64,000 nucleotides of DNA from WTAW01 sp964406575 (lineage in GTDB: Bacteria; Acidobacteriota; Aminicenantia; Aminicenantales; Aminicenantaceae), in the NCBI GenBank assembly GCA_964406575.1, contig CAYOSH010000018.1, forward strand, positions 1 through 64,000, in the 5' to 3' direction. The translations under genes were made by a program, and so were the position numbers. A model generated the notes under the pieces. That model did not search any database, was not told the origin of the DNA, and saw nothing but the letters and a program-made list of their open reading frames with translations. This document shows, in pieces, positions 9,051-16,840 of the stretch. Position 1 is the stretch's first letter; every line of letters begins with the position of its first letter.

Positions 9051-9863
9051 CTTGAAGCCAGCCTTTAGAACAAAACCTGTCAAGTTGAAATTAGAGACGG
9101 TGTAATCCACATCGCCCATTTCCACGTCTCCTCCCGCTTGCTGGGCGTAGAGAAACGTCGAATTTTCCCAGATTCCTCCGGGAGGGTTATACGTGAGAAG
9201 GCTTTGGACAACACTTGTCTCGAAATCCTTAAAGCTCAAGATTCTATAGACGGCTTCCAGAGTAATGATCAATCCTCCTCCGACCTTGATGTCGATTCCA
9301 CCCCCGGCGTGATATCCGATCGTGTTGATGTTGCTCTGCATGATCCATGTGAAGTGATACCAATAGTAATCGGGATTTTCGGTATACACATTTTTTTGGG
9401 GTTCGATGACCTCAGTATTTCCGAAGTAATATCCCAGGCCGCCCAGAATAGACAGACTAAAACTATCTGAGAGGGGAAAAAATAAGATGCCGGATAAGGT
9501 CACGGGATATATTTCTGATGTGAACTTTGGTTCGTACCAGAAAGTCGCCAACATGACCTGGTCGTCTGTGAATATCCCCGTATGTCCCATCATGGATTTG
9601 TTCATAAAACCGAATCCCAAAGAAAGGCCAAAGTTTGGGTTGATCTGGTAGATGAGCTCGAGAGAATACTCCTTGCCTTGACCTGCATTTTCCGGCTCGG
9701 CCGCTTGATACCCGAAGAAACCGGTTGTGGATACGGCGTGTCCTTCCACTTGCCCACCCGAAGCAAGACCAAAGCTCATTTTTATCGCTAACTTTTCGGC
9801 ATGAAGGTGAAACGGAGTCAAAAGCAGCATCGCAAGAATGACAAAAAAAGCACATTTTTTCAT
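9039..9863 (-). CDS. Outer-membrane beta-barrel protein
   Basis: The 274-residue product has a signal peptide cleaved near HLHA (residues 19-22) and then alternating amphipathic strands with many Gly and aromatic residues (SLGFGFMNKSM, LSILGGLGYYFG, LTGFVLKAGFKLRF). It ends in phenylalanine, as expected for insertion by the BAM machinery. Size fits an 8- to 12-strand OmpA/OmpW-like porin; the substrate is unknown. A TATAAT-like -10 lies at 9917-9912 on the minus strand and an AAAGGAAAG ribosome site precedes the ATG. Confidence 0.75.
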   Translation of the reverse strand: MKKCAFFVILAMLLLTPFHLHAEKLAIKMSFGLASGGQVEGHAVSTTGFFGYQAAEPENAGQGKEYSLELIYQINPNFGLSLGFGFMNKSMMGHTGIFTDDQVMLATFWYEPKFTSEIYPVTLSGILFFPLSDSFSLSILGGLGYYFGNTEVIEPQKNVYTENPDYYWYHFTWIMQSNINTIGYHAGGGIDIKVGGGLIITLEAVYRILSFKDFETSVVQSLLTYNPPGGIWENSTFLYAQQAGGDVEMGDVDYTVSNFNLTGFVLKAGFKLRF

Positions 9864-9958
9864 GATTTCTCTTTCCTTTATTTGATAGTGTATTCAAAAA
9901 GATAAGCAAATATTATACCAAATATGAACAGATAGGAAATATTTTTTATGTCTGATGT

Positions 9959-10122
9959 AAGCATCCTTATTTCCGCGATAAGGGAATTAGAGGCAAAAAA
10001 GAGCGAGTCCCTGTCCTTATAAGTCGGATAGTGGAGGGTGGGGGGTCTTCGACGAATATGGATTGTGACTCGTTCCTGCAATTATCATTTGACTTGAGAA
10101 CATCACGGAAATAAGGATGCTT
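9959..10122. repeat. 164-bp element bounded by perfect 17-bp inverted repeats (MITE-like)
   Basis: AAGCATCCTTATTTCCG at 9959-9975 is the exact reverse complement of 10106-10122. Inside, GAGCGAGT and ACTCGTTC are near-complementary, so the ends could pair over a longer region. The sequence ATGTCTG occurs just outside both ends (9948-9954 and 10125-10131), which could be a target-site duplication, although the offsets from the ends differ (4 and 2 bp). No coding region lies inside. A relative of the left flank (tATGTCTGaAGTAAGgAT) occurs near 5924. Confidence 0.6.
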
Positions 10123-10185
10123 CTATGTCTGTTTTTCTGTCTCTTAAAGAGGTCAGTTGTCATGTGGAGAGAATCTTGGGAGAGT

Positions 10186-11394
10186 TTATTTGCCCGGCTG
10201 TGTCAACCGTCCCATAAAAAGGATGCTTCCCGTCCGATTATCCCTGATTAAAAATAGAAAGGGGTGGTCGGCTCTAAATTCGGGGACGACTTTGGGCGGC
10301 ATTATGGATGTGATCCCCACAACAACAGCCGTTGCTGCAGCTGCCTCGGTTCCTATCTCATCCACATCGATGAAGGCCTTATGGAGTGCATCTGTGATGT
10401 GGAGTTCCTTTTTGGGCTCCATTCCGGAAAAATCGGCAGCGTCTGTAAACGCATCAATCATGCCAAGCGCCAAAAGTATCTCTTTGAGATTGAGGTTTTG
10501 GGTTGTTGTGAACTTGGGGAAAAAGACCTTGACATGTTGGCGCTCGAGGTTCGAGGTCCATTCCTTAAGTGTTTCCGCGGTGAGTTTTGATTCCAAGCCT
10601 GGCAGTCCATCCGTTTTCCGTGGAAGACAAACGATCATGGAGAGGTCTCGTTGGACATATGGCATTTCCAGAACCTGGAGGGTTTCGTTTTCCCAATAAC
10701 CGAAATTGGCTTTCTGGGTCATCATCCGGACCTTGATTTTATCCTCGCCAGAGATCCAAAAATCTTGTTCTTCCGTATTATCGATGTTGAACGTGTTCTC
10801 CCATTCCGCCTTAAAATAAATGGTATTGGTGAGAACAAGCTTCGTGAGTGTTTTAATCACTCCAGCGGGCAGGAGGTCTTTGATTTTGCCTACGGTCTTG
10901 TCCTCGACCCAATCGTTGATCTTGATTCGCGAACCTTCGGGATCTCCTTTAAAATTGAGGTTGAACAGGTTGGCTCCATAATATTTCTGGTTCAGGTCCT
11001 TAAACTCCTGAAGGAGGGCATAATCCTTTTGGACCCAGAGAGCATTGGCAATATTCAACCGGAAAGGCCTGCTTTCCTGGATCTTGTTGAAGTGGGCCTG
11101 AAGCTCATGGAAAGCAGGATGGAGCTGGCACTGGTTTAAGGAAAAATGAAGCGTTTCAGCCATCTGCTCTGCGGTTGTGTTGCGTGCACCGGCATATGTC
11201 ATGGCGAACGCTGTGGAGATGCTGTAGGGAGAAAAAAAGATGTTCCCCTCTCTGGCGCAAACCTGATGGTACATATCCAGTGCAAATGCGGTGTTTCCTT
11301 GAACAAGATTTTGCATGTTTGTATCTCCCGCTCGACTCACAAGCACACAGAAAAGAACAAGAGTAAGGATCACAAAAGTACTTGGTTTATTCAT
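10186..11394 (-). CDS. Secreted serpin (serine or cysteine protease inhibitor)
   Basis: The 402-residue product has a signal peptide cleaved near SRA (residues 20-22) and a full-length serpin fold: NIFFSPYSISTAFAM near the N-terminus, LVLTNTIYFKAEWENTF in the breach region and the C-terminal DHPFLFLIRDNRTGSILFMG signature. The hinge E346-IGTEAAAAT keeps the small residues needed for strand insertion, so it should be inhibitory. Counting from P17 places the scissile bond at T362-S363 (P1-P1'), pointing to an elastase- or subtilisin-like or otherwise small-residue-preferring target. It lies between genes for an outer-membrane protein and a secreted M1 peptidase; protection against external or own proteases is an inference. 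Confidence 0.92.
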   Translation of the reverse strand: MNKPSTFVILTLVLFCVLVSRAGDTNMQNLVQGNTAFALDMYHQVCAREGNIFFSPYSISTAFAMTYAGARNTTAEQMAETLHFSLNQCQLHPAFHELQAHFNKIQESRPFRLNIANALWVQKDYALLQEFKDLNQKYYGANLFNLNFKGDPEGSRIKINDWVEDKTVGKIKDLLPAGVIKTLTKLVLTNTIYFKAEWENTFNIDNTEEQDFWISGEDKIKVRMMTQKANFGYWENETLQVLEMPYVQRDLSMIVCLPRKTDGLPGLESKLTAETLKEWTSNLERQHVKVFFPKFTTTQNLNLKEILLALGMIDAFTDAADFSGMEPKKELHITDALHKAFIDVDEIGTEAAAATAVVVGITSIMPPKVVPEFRADHPFLFLIRDNRTGSILFMGRLTQPGK

Positions 11395-11655
11395 TTATCC
11401 TCACCTGATGCCTAATTTTTACTATTTCTATTATTACGCGATTCTGTTCAAAAAGGAAGTCCTATTCAGCGAACCGAAGCGGAGAATTCTCTTGCTCATG
11501 TCAGCTTTGACCCACTTCTGCCAGATTCGAACAGAAGACTCTTCAAGGACAACTCGATAAACGACGCCCTGATAGACTTGAGGTTTTTGTTCGGCTCCTC
11601 TGTGTTCAGCGTCCTTAACTCGTATTCGAGAGCGGGAATGATCGGATAATTGATG

Positions 11656-13941
11656 TTATTTGATTTTTCTGACGGGAGTTTCTCTGCCGCCGTCGTAGAG
11701 AATGAGACCAGTAACCTTTCCTCCCTCTTCATTTGTAAAAGTGATCTGGGCATCCACAACCTTGAAAAAGAACACTTCGGTTGATTCGGGAAAGATCTCA
11801 ACCCTCTTTTGGCCTGCATTTTCAGCATAAAGATGTCCATTCTTTTGAGTGATCGTGATGATGAAGTCGTACCTCAGTTCATACTGGCCGACATAATCTT
11901 TGAGGATGCCGGGATCTATGGATATAGAGGGCCTGTTGAAAAAGGGATTCTCCATGTACCTTTTAGCTTTGTCAAAAAAAGATGGGAAACGGGAATCTGG
12001 CCCCATGTCGATGATCTTGCAATAACAGTCCAGAGCCTCTTTTCGCTTTCCGAGAAGGTCGTTAGAAACCCCCTTCCTCAGATAGATCATCTGCATCAGT
12101 TGCTCGGGCGGCCACGGGATCATGCGGAAATCCCTGTCTCCTTCGAGAGCTTGATCGAAATACTGTATGGCGGCCTCATAATGTCCCTGAAAGTATGCCG
12201 AGTTTGCCTTCTCAGTCGCTGCCCATGTGGATTGTGGATTCAGCTCGAGAGCTTTGTCCAGGAATATCTCACCCTCTTTGTATTGTCGATTCGCCAGCAG
12301 TTTTCGTCCTTTCGCTGCGTAGACCCAGACCTTGATGTGGTCATCCCAGCGCAGGACTTTGAATTCGGGGTCCAGCAAGATCTCATCGGGTTTGTAAGGA
12401 AGGTTGAAGCGGAAAGAGCTCCTCTTGTGCTCCACTAACTTCTGGAAGGTTTCAGAGGATCGATCCTTCAATGCAACGATCTCGATAGGCATCCGGAATT
12501 GCGCTTGACTCTGATTGATACTCAATGTGATCTCGCATTCCTCTGAATCTGTCGGAGCTATTGCATATTCGAGCTGGTAATCGGGGATGCCTGTCCCATA
12601 GACCCACTGGTCGAAAAACCATGTCAGGGATTTTCCATAGGCTTCTTCGGCTAATCCTTTTAAATCACTTATTCCGGCGGGCTGAAGATGAAACTTATCG
12701 ATGAATTCTCTCAGCATACCAAAGAACTGCTCATCTCCCATGATGTGACGGAGCATGTGGTACACATAAAATCCTTTGGCGTACAGATAATCTCCTCCAC
12801 TTTCCAGCGTGAAGAATTTTGTGATCGGCACGAGCTCTTCACCCGAAAGGGCGATCATCCTCTGCATCTCGAGGTCAGTGCGGAATTGGTCCTCTCCTGT
12901 CTTTGATCGGATGTATGTTCTGGCCATGTATTCTGCGGGAGCCTCGATGACAAAGCAGTAGTCCTCTGGCGACTTTGGCCTCACCGCTCCCCCGAACCAG
13001 TGATGGGCCAGCTCATGGCTCCAGGTCCAATCGGAATACGCATATTTTTGGGTGAATTCATCAAAGTCGAAATAGGTAAGTCCCTCGAGCCCTACGGGAT
13101 TCATCTTTGCTTTAGCCGTCACGATATTGAGGGTGGGATAGGGATATGGGCCCAGGAGTTTTTCGTAGAATTGTATGATCTCCTCAGCCTTTTCAGCTCC
13201 TGCTCGAGCAAGAACAGGGCTGTCATCATCCATGTAAACATCGATCCTGCGTTTTCCGTATCGCTGGGTGTGGCGGTGGAACGGACCCGCGAAGACAAAA
13301 TAGTAATTTGAGGCTCCGAAACTCCGCCATCGGGATGTTTTTTTGTTGCCTTTGACTTCAGATGAGATCTCTTGTCCGCTGGTAATGATCTCGTAGTCTT
13401 GAGGCACTGTGAAGGTAAAATCTGCAGGAGCTTGATCTGTGTAGTAATCATTCACCGGGTACCATTTCCACATGAAGAAATAATTGCCTTGGAGGGATTC
13501 AATCTTTGTCTCAGGGAGATCGGCTCCACTCAAGAGTAAAGGAAAGTCACAAAAATAATCGAACTCGATCTTCGCTTCTTTTCTTGCCTTGAGGTACCAG
13601 GGTATGGAAACAACCACATAATCGGCGTCTTGAGGTTGATTGAATTTGAGGTACTGACCGTTCTTGGCCCTCACACTCTTGATCCTGGCCCGGCGGTCGA
13701 TCTCGAAAACTCCATAGTCATACCCTTTGTCGATGAGTTCGAATTCGACGACAGCTTTGGCCTTCACGACGGAGGTGTTGGATTTGAGCTCAGCCTGGAG
13801 TTCATATCGTGTGATGTTGATATTCGGGAACTGTTCCATTCCCGGCACATAATCGCTTTGTGGGAATACTTTTGGACTCAAAACAATCAGCATACAAGTC
13901 CATACAATAAGGAGGATCACAACCTTCTGGAATTTCACCAC
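11656..13941 (-). CDS. Secreted M1-family metallopeptidase with TPR and DUF3471-like C-terminus
   Basis: The 761-residue product begins with a hydrophobic export segment (about 7-28), then the beta-sandwich and thermolysin-like domains of M1 aminopeptidases. The zinc site is H309-E-L-A-H313 with E333 as third ligand; the gap is 19 residues rather than the usual 18. The exopeptidase motif GAMEN is replaced by VGLEG (near 283-287), keeping the glutamate. After the peptidase domain come two TPR-like repeats (about 545-640, GRKLLANRQYKEGEIFLDKALELNP) and a beta-rich tail (about 665-761) resembling DUF3471. It is likely periplasmic or outer-surface and releases amino acids from peptides. Confidence 0.9.
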   Translation of the reverse strand: MVKFQKVVILLIVWTCMLIVLSPKVFPQSDYVPGMEQFPNINITRYELQAELKSNTSVVKAKAVVEFELIDKGYDYGVFEIDRRARIKSVRAKNGQYLKFNQPQDADYVVVSIPWYLKARKEAKIEFDYFCDFPLLLSGADLPETKIESLQGNYFFMWKWYPVNDYYTDQAPADFTFTVPQDYEIITSGQEISSEVKGNKKTSRWRSFGASNYYFVFAGPFHRHTQRYGKRRIDVYMDDDSPVLARAGAEKAEEIIQFYEKLLGPYPYPTLNIVTAKAKMNPVGLEGLTYFDFDEFTQKYAYSDWTWSHELAHHWFGGAVRPKSPEDYCFVIEAPAEYMARTYIRSKTGEDQFRTDLEMQRMIALSGEELVPITKFFTLESGGDYLYAKGFYVYHMLRHIMGDEQFFGMLREFIDKFHLQPAGISDLKGLAEEAYGKSLTWFFDQWVYGTGIPDYQLEYAIAPTDSEECEITLSINQSQAQFRMPIEIVALKDRSSETFQKLVEHKRSSFRFNLPYKPDEILLDPEFKVLRWDDHIKVWVYAAKGRKLLANRQYKEGEIFLDKALELNPQSTWAATEKANSAYFQGHYEAAIQYFDQALEGDRDFRMIPWPPEQLMQMIYLRKGVSNDLLGKRKEALDCYCKIIDMGPDSRFPSFFDKAKRYMENPFFNRPSISIDPGILKDYVGQYELRYDFIITITQKNGHLYAENAGQKRVEIFPESTEVFFFKVVDAQITFTNEEGGKVTGLILYDGGRETPVRKIK

Positions 13942-14095
13942 CTAACTCTTCCAATCAAAATATGCAGTTATTTTTCTTTGCTGTCAAATTCTGCATCTAT
14001 CTTTTCTTGTTTAAAGTGAAAACCACTCAAATTTTTCCTGTGTGATGAAATCGCTGATCACTGTCGAAATGGATTTCTTTGTTCTTTGGTGATAT

Positions 14096-14175
14096 AACAC
14101 TTAGTGTTGGAGTAAATTTTCTGTATTTTGAACCAATTATCTGTGTTTTGACATGAAATAATCTGTGTTTTAAAT
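14096..14175. promoter_or_regulatory. Operator-like palindrome and three TCTGTGTTTT repeats over a candidate promoter
   Basis: AACACT-T-AGTGTT (14096-14108) is a perfect palindrome. It is followed by three direct repeats of TCTGTRTTTT beginning at about 14119, 14139 and 14161 (steps of 20 and 22 bp, close to two helical turns). A TTGACA (14148-14153) with TTAAAT 16 bp downstream overlaps the last two copies. The region lies 200 bp upstream of the amino-acid permease operon and could bind a regulator of it. Confidence 0.4.
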
Positions 14176-14370
14176 CGGAAAGGATTGTAAAAAAATAGAG
14201 ATAAGTGAACGCTTCATGACTCAAAATGCACGGGCTTTTATACCGATTAAGATAAAAAACAAGATAGCGAATTCAACGAAAAAAACGCCGCAAAAAATAG
14301 AACCTAATGCGGAGTAGGATATAAGAATGTCCTATCAACTCGAAGAGAAATATATCTGAATATTTAGGAT

Positions 14371-15705
14371 ATGCGCGATAGAACGATCCCAGAGCTAAAG
14401 AGGGCGATCGGGCTCCCCCATGCGACAGCTATGGTGGTCGGCATCATCATCGGCGCCTCGATATTTGTCCAGCCTTCTGAGATCACAGGACAGGTTCCTT
14501 CTGTGTCCGGAGTGTTTCTCGTCTGGCTGATCTCTGGAATGTTGACATTTTTCGGAGCACTGGTATGTGCAGAGCTGGCCTCAATATTTACCGAAACCGG
14601 TGGGGTTTATGTGTATTTGAAAGAGGCCTATTCTCCATCTGTAGGATTTCTGTGGGGATGGGCCATGTTCTGGAGCATGCATTCAGGAATAATTGCAGCG
14701 ATTGCCGTTATTTTCGCCCGTTATGTCGCTTATTTTTTCCCAACCGGAGATCCGGGAATAAAGGCCATCGCTATCGCTGTCATCTTGATACTCTCGATGA
14801 TCAACTATCTCGGAGTCAAGCAAGGGAGCAGGCTTCAGCTGCTCTTTACTCTAGGTAAAGTTGTGGCGATCGTTTTTATCATTAGCGCCGGCTTTATCTT
14901 GGGATCGCGCGTGTCGGAACATTTTGTGGCCGGGAGCCTCGCCGACCAGACCGTTTCCCTTCATAGCTTTTTTCTCGCGTTGGTTGCCGGACTTTTTGCC
15001 TTCGGGGGGTGGCACATGGTCACCTACAATTCCGAAGAGACCATCGATCCTCAAAAGACGATTCCTAGAGCTCTGATGCTGGGCACCCTAATCGTCACTC
15101 TGTGTTATATCGCGATGAATGCCGTGTACATGTATGTGTTGCCCCTTGACCGGGTCGCTTCCTCCACACGGATCGCGGCCGATGCTGCGAACGCTTTGAT
15201 CGGGTTCGGAGGTGGCGCTTTTCTATCGAGCTTGGTCATCTTTTCGACATTCGGGGCCTTGAACGGGATCATTCTCTGTGGCCCTCGGGTATACTATTCG
15301 ATGGCTCAAGACGGTCTCTTGTTTCGGTGGATCGGTGATATCCATCCCCGGCACCGGACCCCCCACAAAGCCATCTTCCTACAAGCTCTATGGTCTTCTG
15401 TCCTTGTGGCCACCGGCACTTACCGGGCACTATTTACCCGCGTTGTCTATACGGAGTGGATCTTCTTTGCGCTTATGGCTTTTGGTTTATTCTTGTTTCG
15501 ACGACGGCCGGGCATTATCCGCGGTTTCAAAATATGGGGATATCCGGCGGTCCCGGCCATTTTTATCGTTTTTTCTCTGTCCATAGTGGTCAATCAGCTC
15601 GTTTCTGATCCTAAAGAAAGCCTGTTCGGGCTATCCATTGTTTTATTGGGCGTGCCTGTGTATTATCTTTGGGTGAATAAGCGTACAAAGGAGAGGAAAT
15701 TATGA
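14371..15705 (+). CDS. APC-family amino acid permease
   Basis: The 444-residue product has about 12 hydrophobic segments and the APC signature at the first helix, HATAMVVGIIIGASIFVQP (residues 18-36), with the GxG-like unwound region that binds the amino-acid backbone. LASIFTETGGVYVYLKEAYSP (about 69-90) and FAFGGWHMVTYNSEE (about 210-225) are typical of LAT/ArcD-like transporters. It overlaps the downstream amidohydrolase gene by 4 bp (ATGA), so uptake and processing of the same compound is likely. Substrate specificity cannot be read from sequence. Confidence 0.9.
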   Translation: MRDRTIPELKRAIGLPHATAMVVGIIIGASIFVQPSEITGQVPSVSGVFLVWLISGMLTFFGALVCAELASIFTETGGVYVYLKEAYSPSVGFLWGWAMFWSMHSGIIAAIAVIFARYVAYFFPTGDPGIKAIAIAVILILSMINYLGVKQGSRLQLLFTLGKVVAIVFIISAGFILGSRVSEHFVAGSLADQTVSLHSFFLALVAGLFAFGGWHMVTYNSEETIDPQKTIPRALMLGTLIVTLCYIAMNAVYMYVLPLDRVASSTRIAADAANALIGFGGGAFLSSLVIFSTFGALNGIILCGPRVYYSMAQDGLLFRWIGDIHPRHRTPHKAIFLQALWSSVLVATGTYRALFTRVVYTEWIFFALMAFGLFLFRRRPGIIRGFKIWGYPAVPAIFIVFSLSIVVNQLVSDPKESLFGLSIVLLGVPVYYLWVNKRTKERKL

Positions 15706-16682
15706 CCATCATCGATTGTCACAATCATTTTTATCCGCCGCAGTACCTCGAGGCGATACAATCCGGTCCGAGCAATGTGAAGGTGACCTTTGATCGGGGC
15801 AACAATCCTCTCCTTCACTATCCAGGGGATTACAACATCGTGGTGCCGGAACACAGGGATATCGATCGACGGGCAGAGGTTTTAGAGGAGGTCGGTGTTG
15901 ATAGACAAGTGTTATCCTTTACGACACCGGGTGTGCATATCGAATCCCCTGAGCGGGCGGCTGAGCTTGCACGGTTGGTGAATGATAGTTTTGCGGAGAT
16001 AGCAAAGCATTACAGAGACAGATTTTCTGCGTTCGCCACCCTTCCTCTGAACGATCCTGATTCGTCTGTCGCGGAGATGGAGCGTGTGTTTACTGAGCTC
16101 GGGTTTAAAGGTGTAACTCTTCACAGCAATGTCAATGGCATAGAGTTGAGTGATAAACGCTTTTGGCCCCTGTTCGCAAAAGCCAATGAATTGGGCGCTG
16201 TCATGGATATTCACCCGTCATTTCCAGTGGGCGTAGAAGCGATGACCGATTACTGGCTTATGCCATTGGTGGGATTTCCCTTTGACACGACATTAACTGC
16301 GGCGAAACTGGTCTTCAGTGGGCTCGTTGAACGTTTCCCTAAGATCAAGTGGATCCTCGGACATCTCGGTGGCGCCATTCCGTATCTTGCCGAAAGGTTG
16401 GACAGGGGATTTTATGCGTTTAAGGAATGCCGGGAGAACATCAACAAAGTCCCCAGTGAATACCTTAAAGAATTTTATTACGATACGGTCAATTTTGATA
16501 CGAAAGCCCTTAGTCTTGCCATAGACTTTGCGGGTGCCGATCATTTGGTGGCAGGGAGTGATTACCCTCACCAGATCGGCAGCCTGACTAAGATGAAAAG
16601 CAGTATCGAGGAACTGGATATCTCAGACCAGGAAAAATCTGCGATTTTTGGTGGAAATGCCGCTCGTCTGTTAGGGCTCTAA
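15702..16682 (+). CDS. Amidohydrolase-2 family metal-dependent hydrolase or decarboxylase (ACMSD-like)
   Basis: The 326-residue protein is a TIM-barrel amidohydrolase. Metal-site elements are visible in order: DCHNHFYPP at residues 5-13, the strand with H near MDIHPSFPV (about 168), GHLGG (about 225) and the catalytic aspartate in AGSDYPHQ (about 287). This is the arrangement of the ACMSD/gamma-resorcylate decarboxylase group, whose members hydrolyse or decarboxylate small carboxylic acids. It is translationally coupled to the amino-acid permease and followed by the D-aminoacylase-like gene, suggesting a small catabolic unit. No signal peptide; cytoplasmic. Confidence 0.88.
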   Translation: MTIIDCHNHFYPPQYLEAIQSGPSNVKVTFDRGNNPLLHYPGDYNIVVPEHRDIDRRAEVLEEVGVDRQVLSFTTPGVHIESPERAAELARLVNDSFAEIAKHYRDRFSAFATLPLNDPDSSVAEMERVFTELGFKGVTLHSNVNGIELSDKRFWPLFAKANELGAVMDIHPSFPVGVEAMTDYWLMPLVGFPFDTTLTAAKLVFSGLVERFPKIKWILGHLGGAIPYLAERLDRGFYAFKECRENINKVPSEYLKEFYYDTVNFDTKALSLAIDFAGADHLVAGSDYPHQIGSLTKMKSSIEELDISDQEKSAIFGGNAARLLGL

Positions 16683-16705
16683 AAGGCAAGATTTTTTCTC
16701 CAAAC

Positions 16706-16731
16706 GGTCCGTTCGGGGAACAGCCCCTACA
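16706..16731. repeat. Dispersed palindromic repeat, family A copy (degenerate)
   Basis: GGTCCGTTCGGGGAACAGCC followed by CCTACA matches the family A pattern GGTC-NNN-TTCGGGGAA-NNN-GACC-CTACA, here with a decayed right arm. It lies between the amidohydrolase and D-aminoacylase-like genes. Confidence 0.6.
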
Positions 16732-16840
16732 AAAAAACGCCGTTTCTATTTTCGCTGTATTTCAGATTAAAGTTTGACATTCAGGATACGCTTTAATAAA
16801 AGGTAGAGGAACACAAACAACACCGTCTGAGGAGGCTATC

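Noticed and set aside
11496..11655. Minus-strand frame tail downstream of the M1 gene
   Set aside because: It is only an extension of a shadow frame of the M1 gene; the ~50 residues after the M1 stop match no family I recognise.
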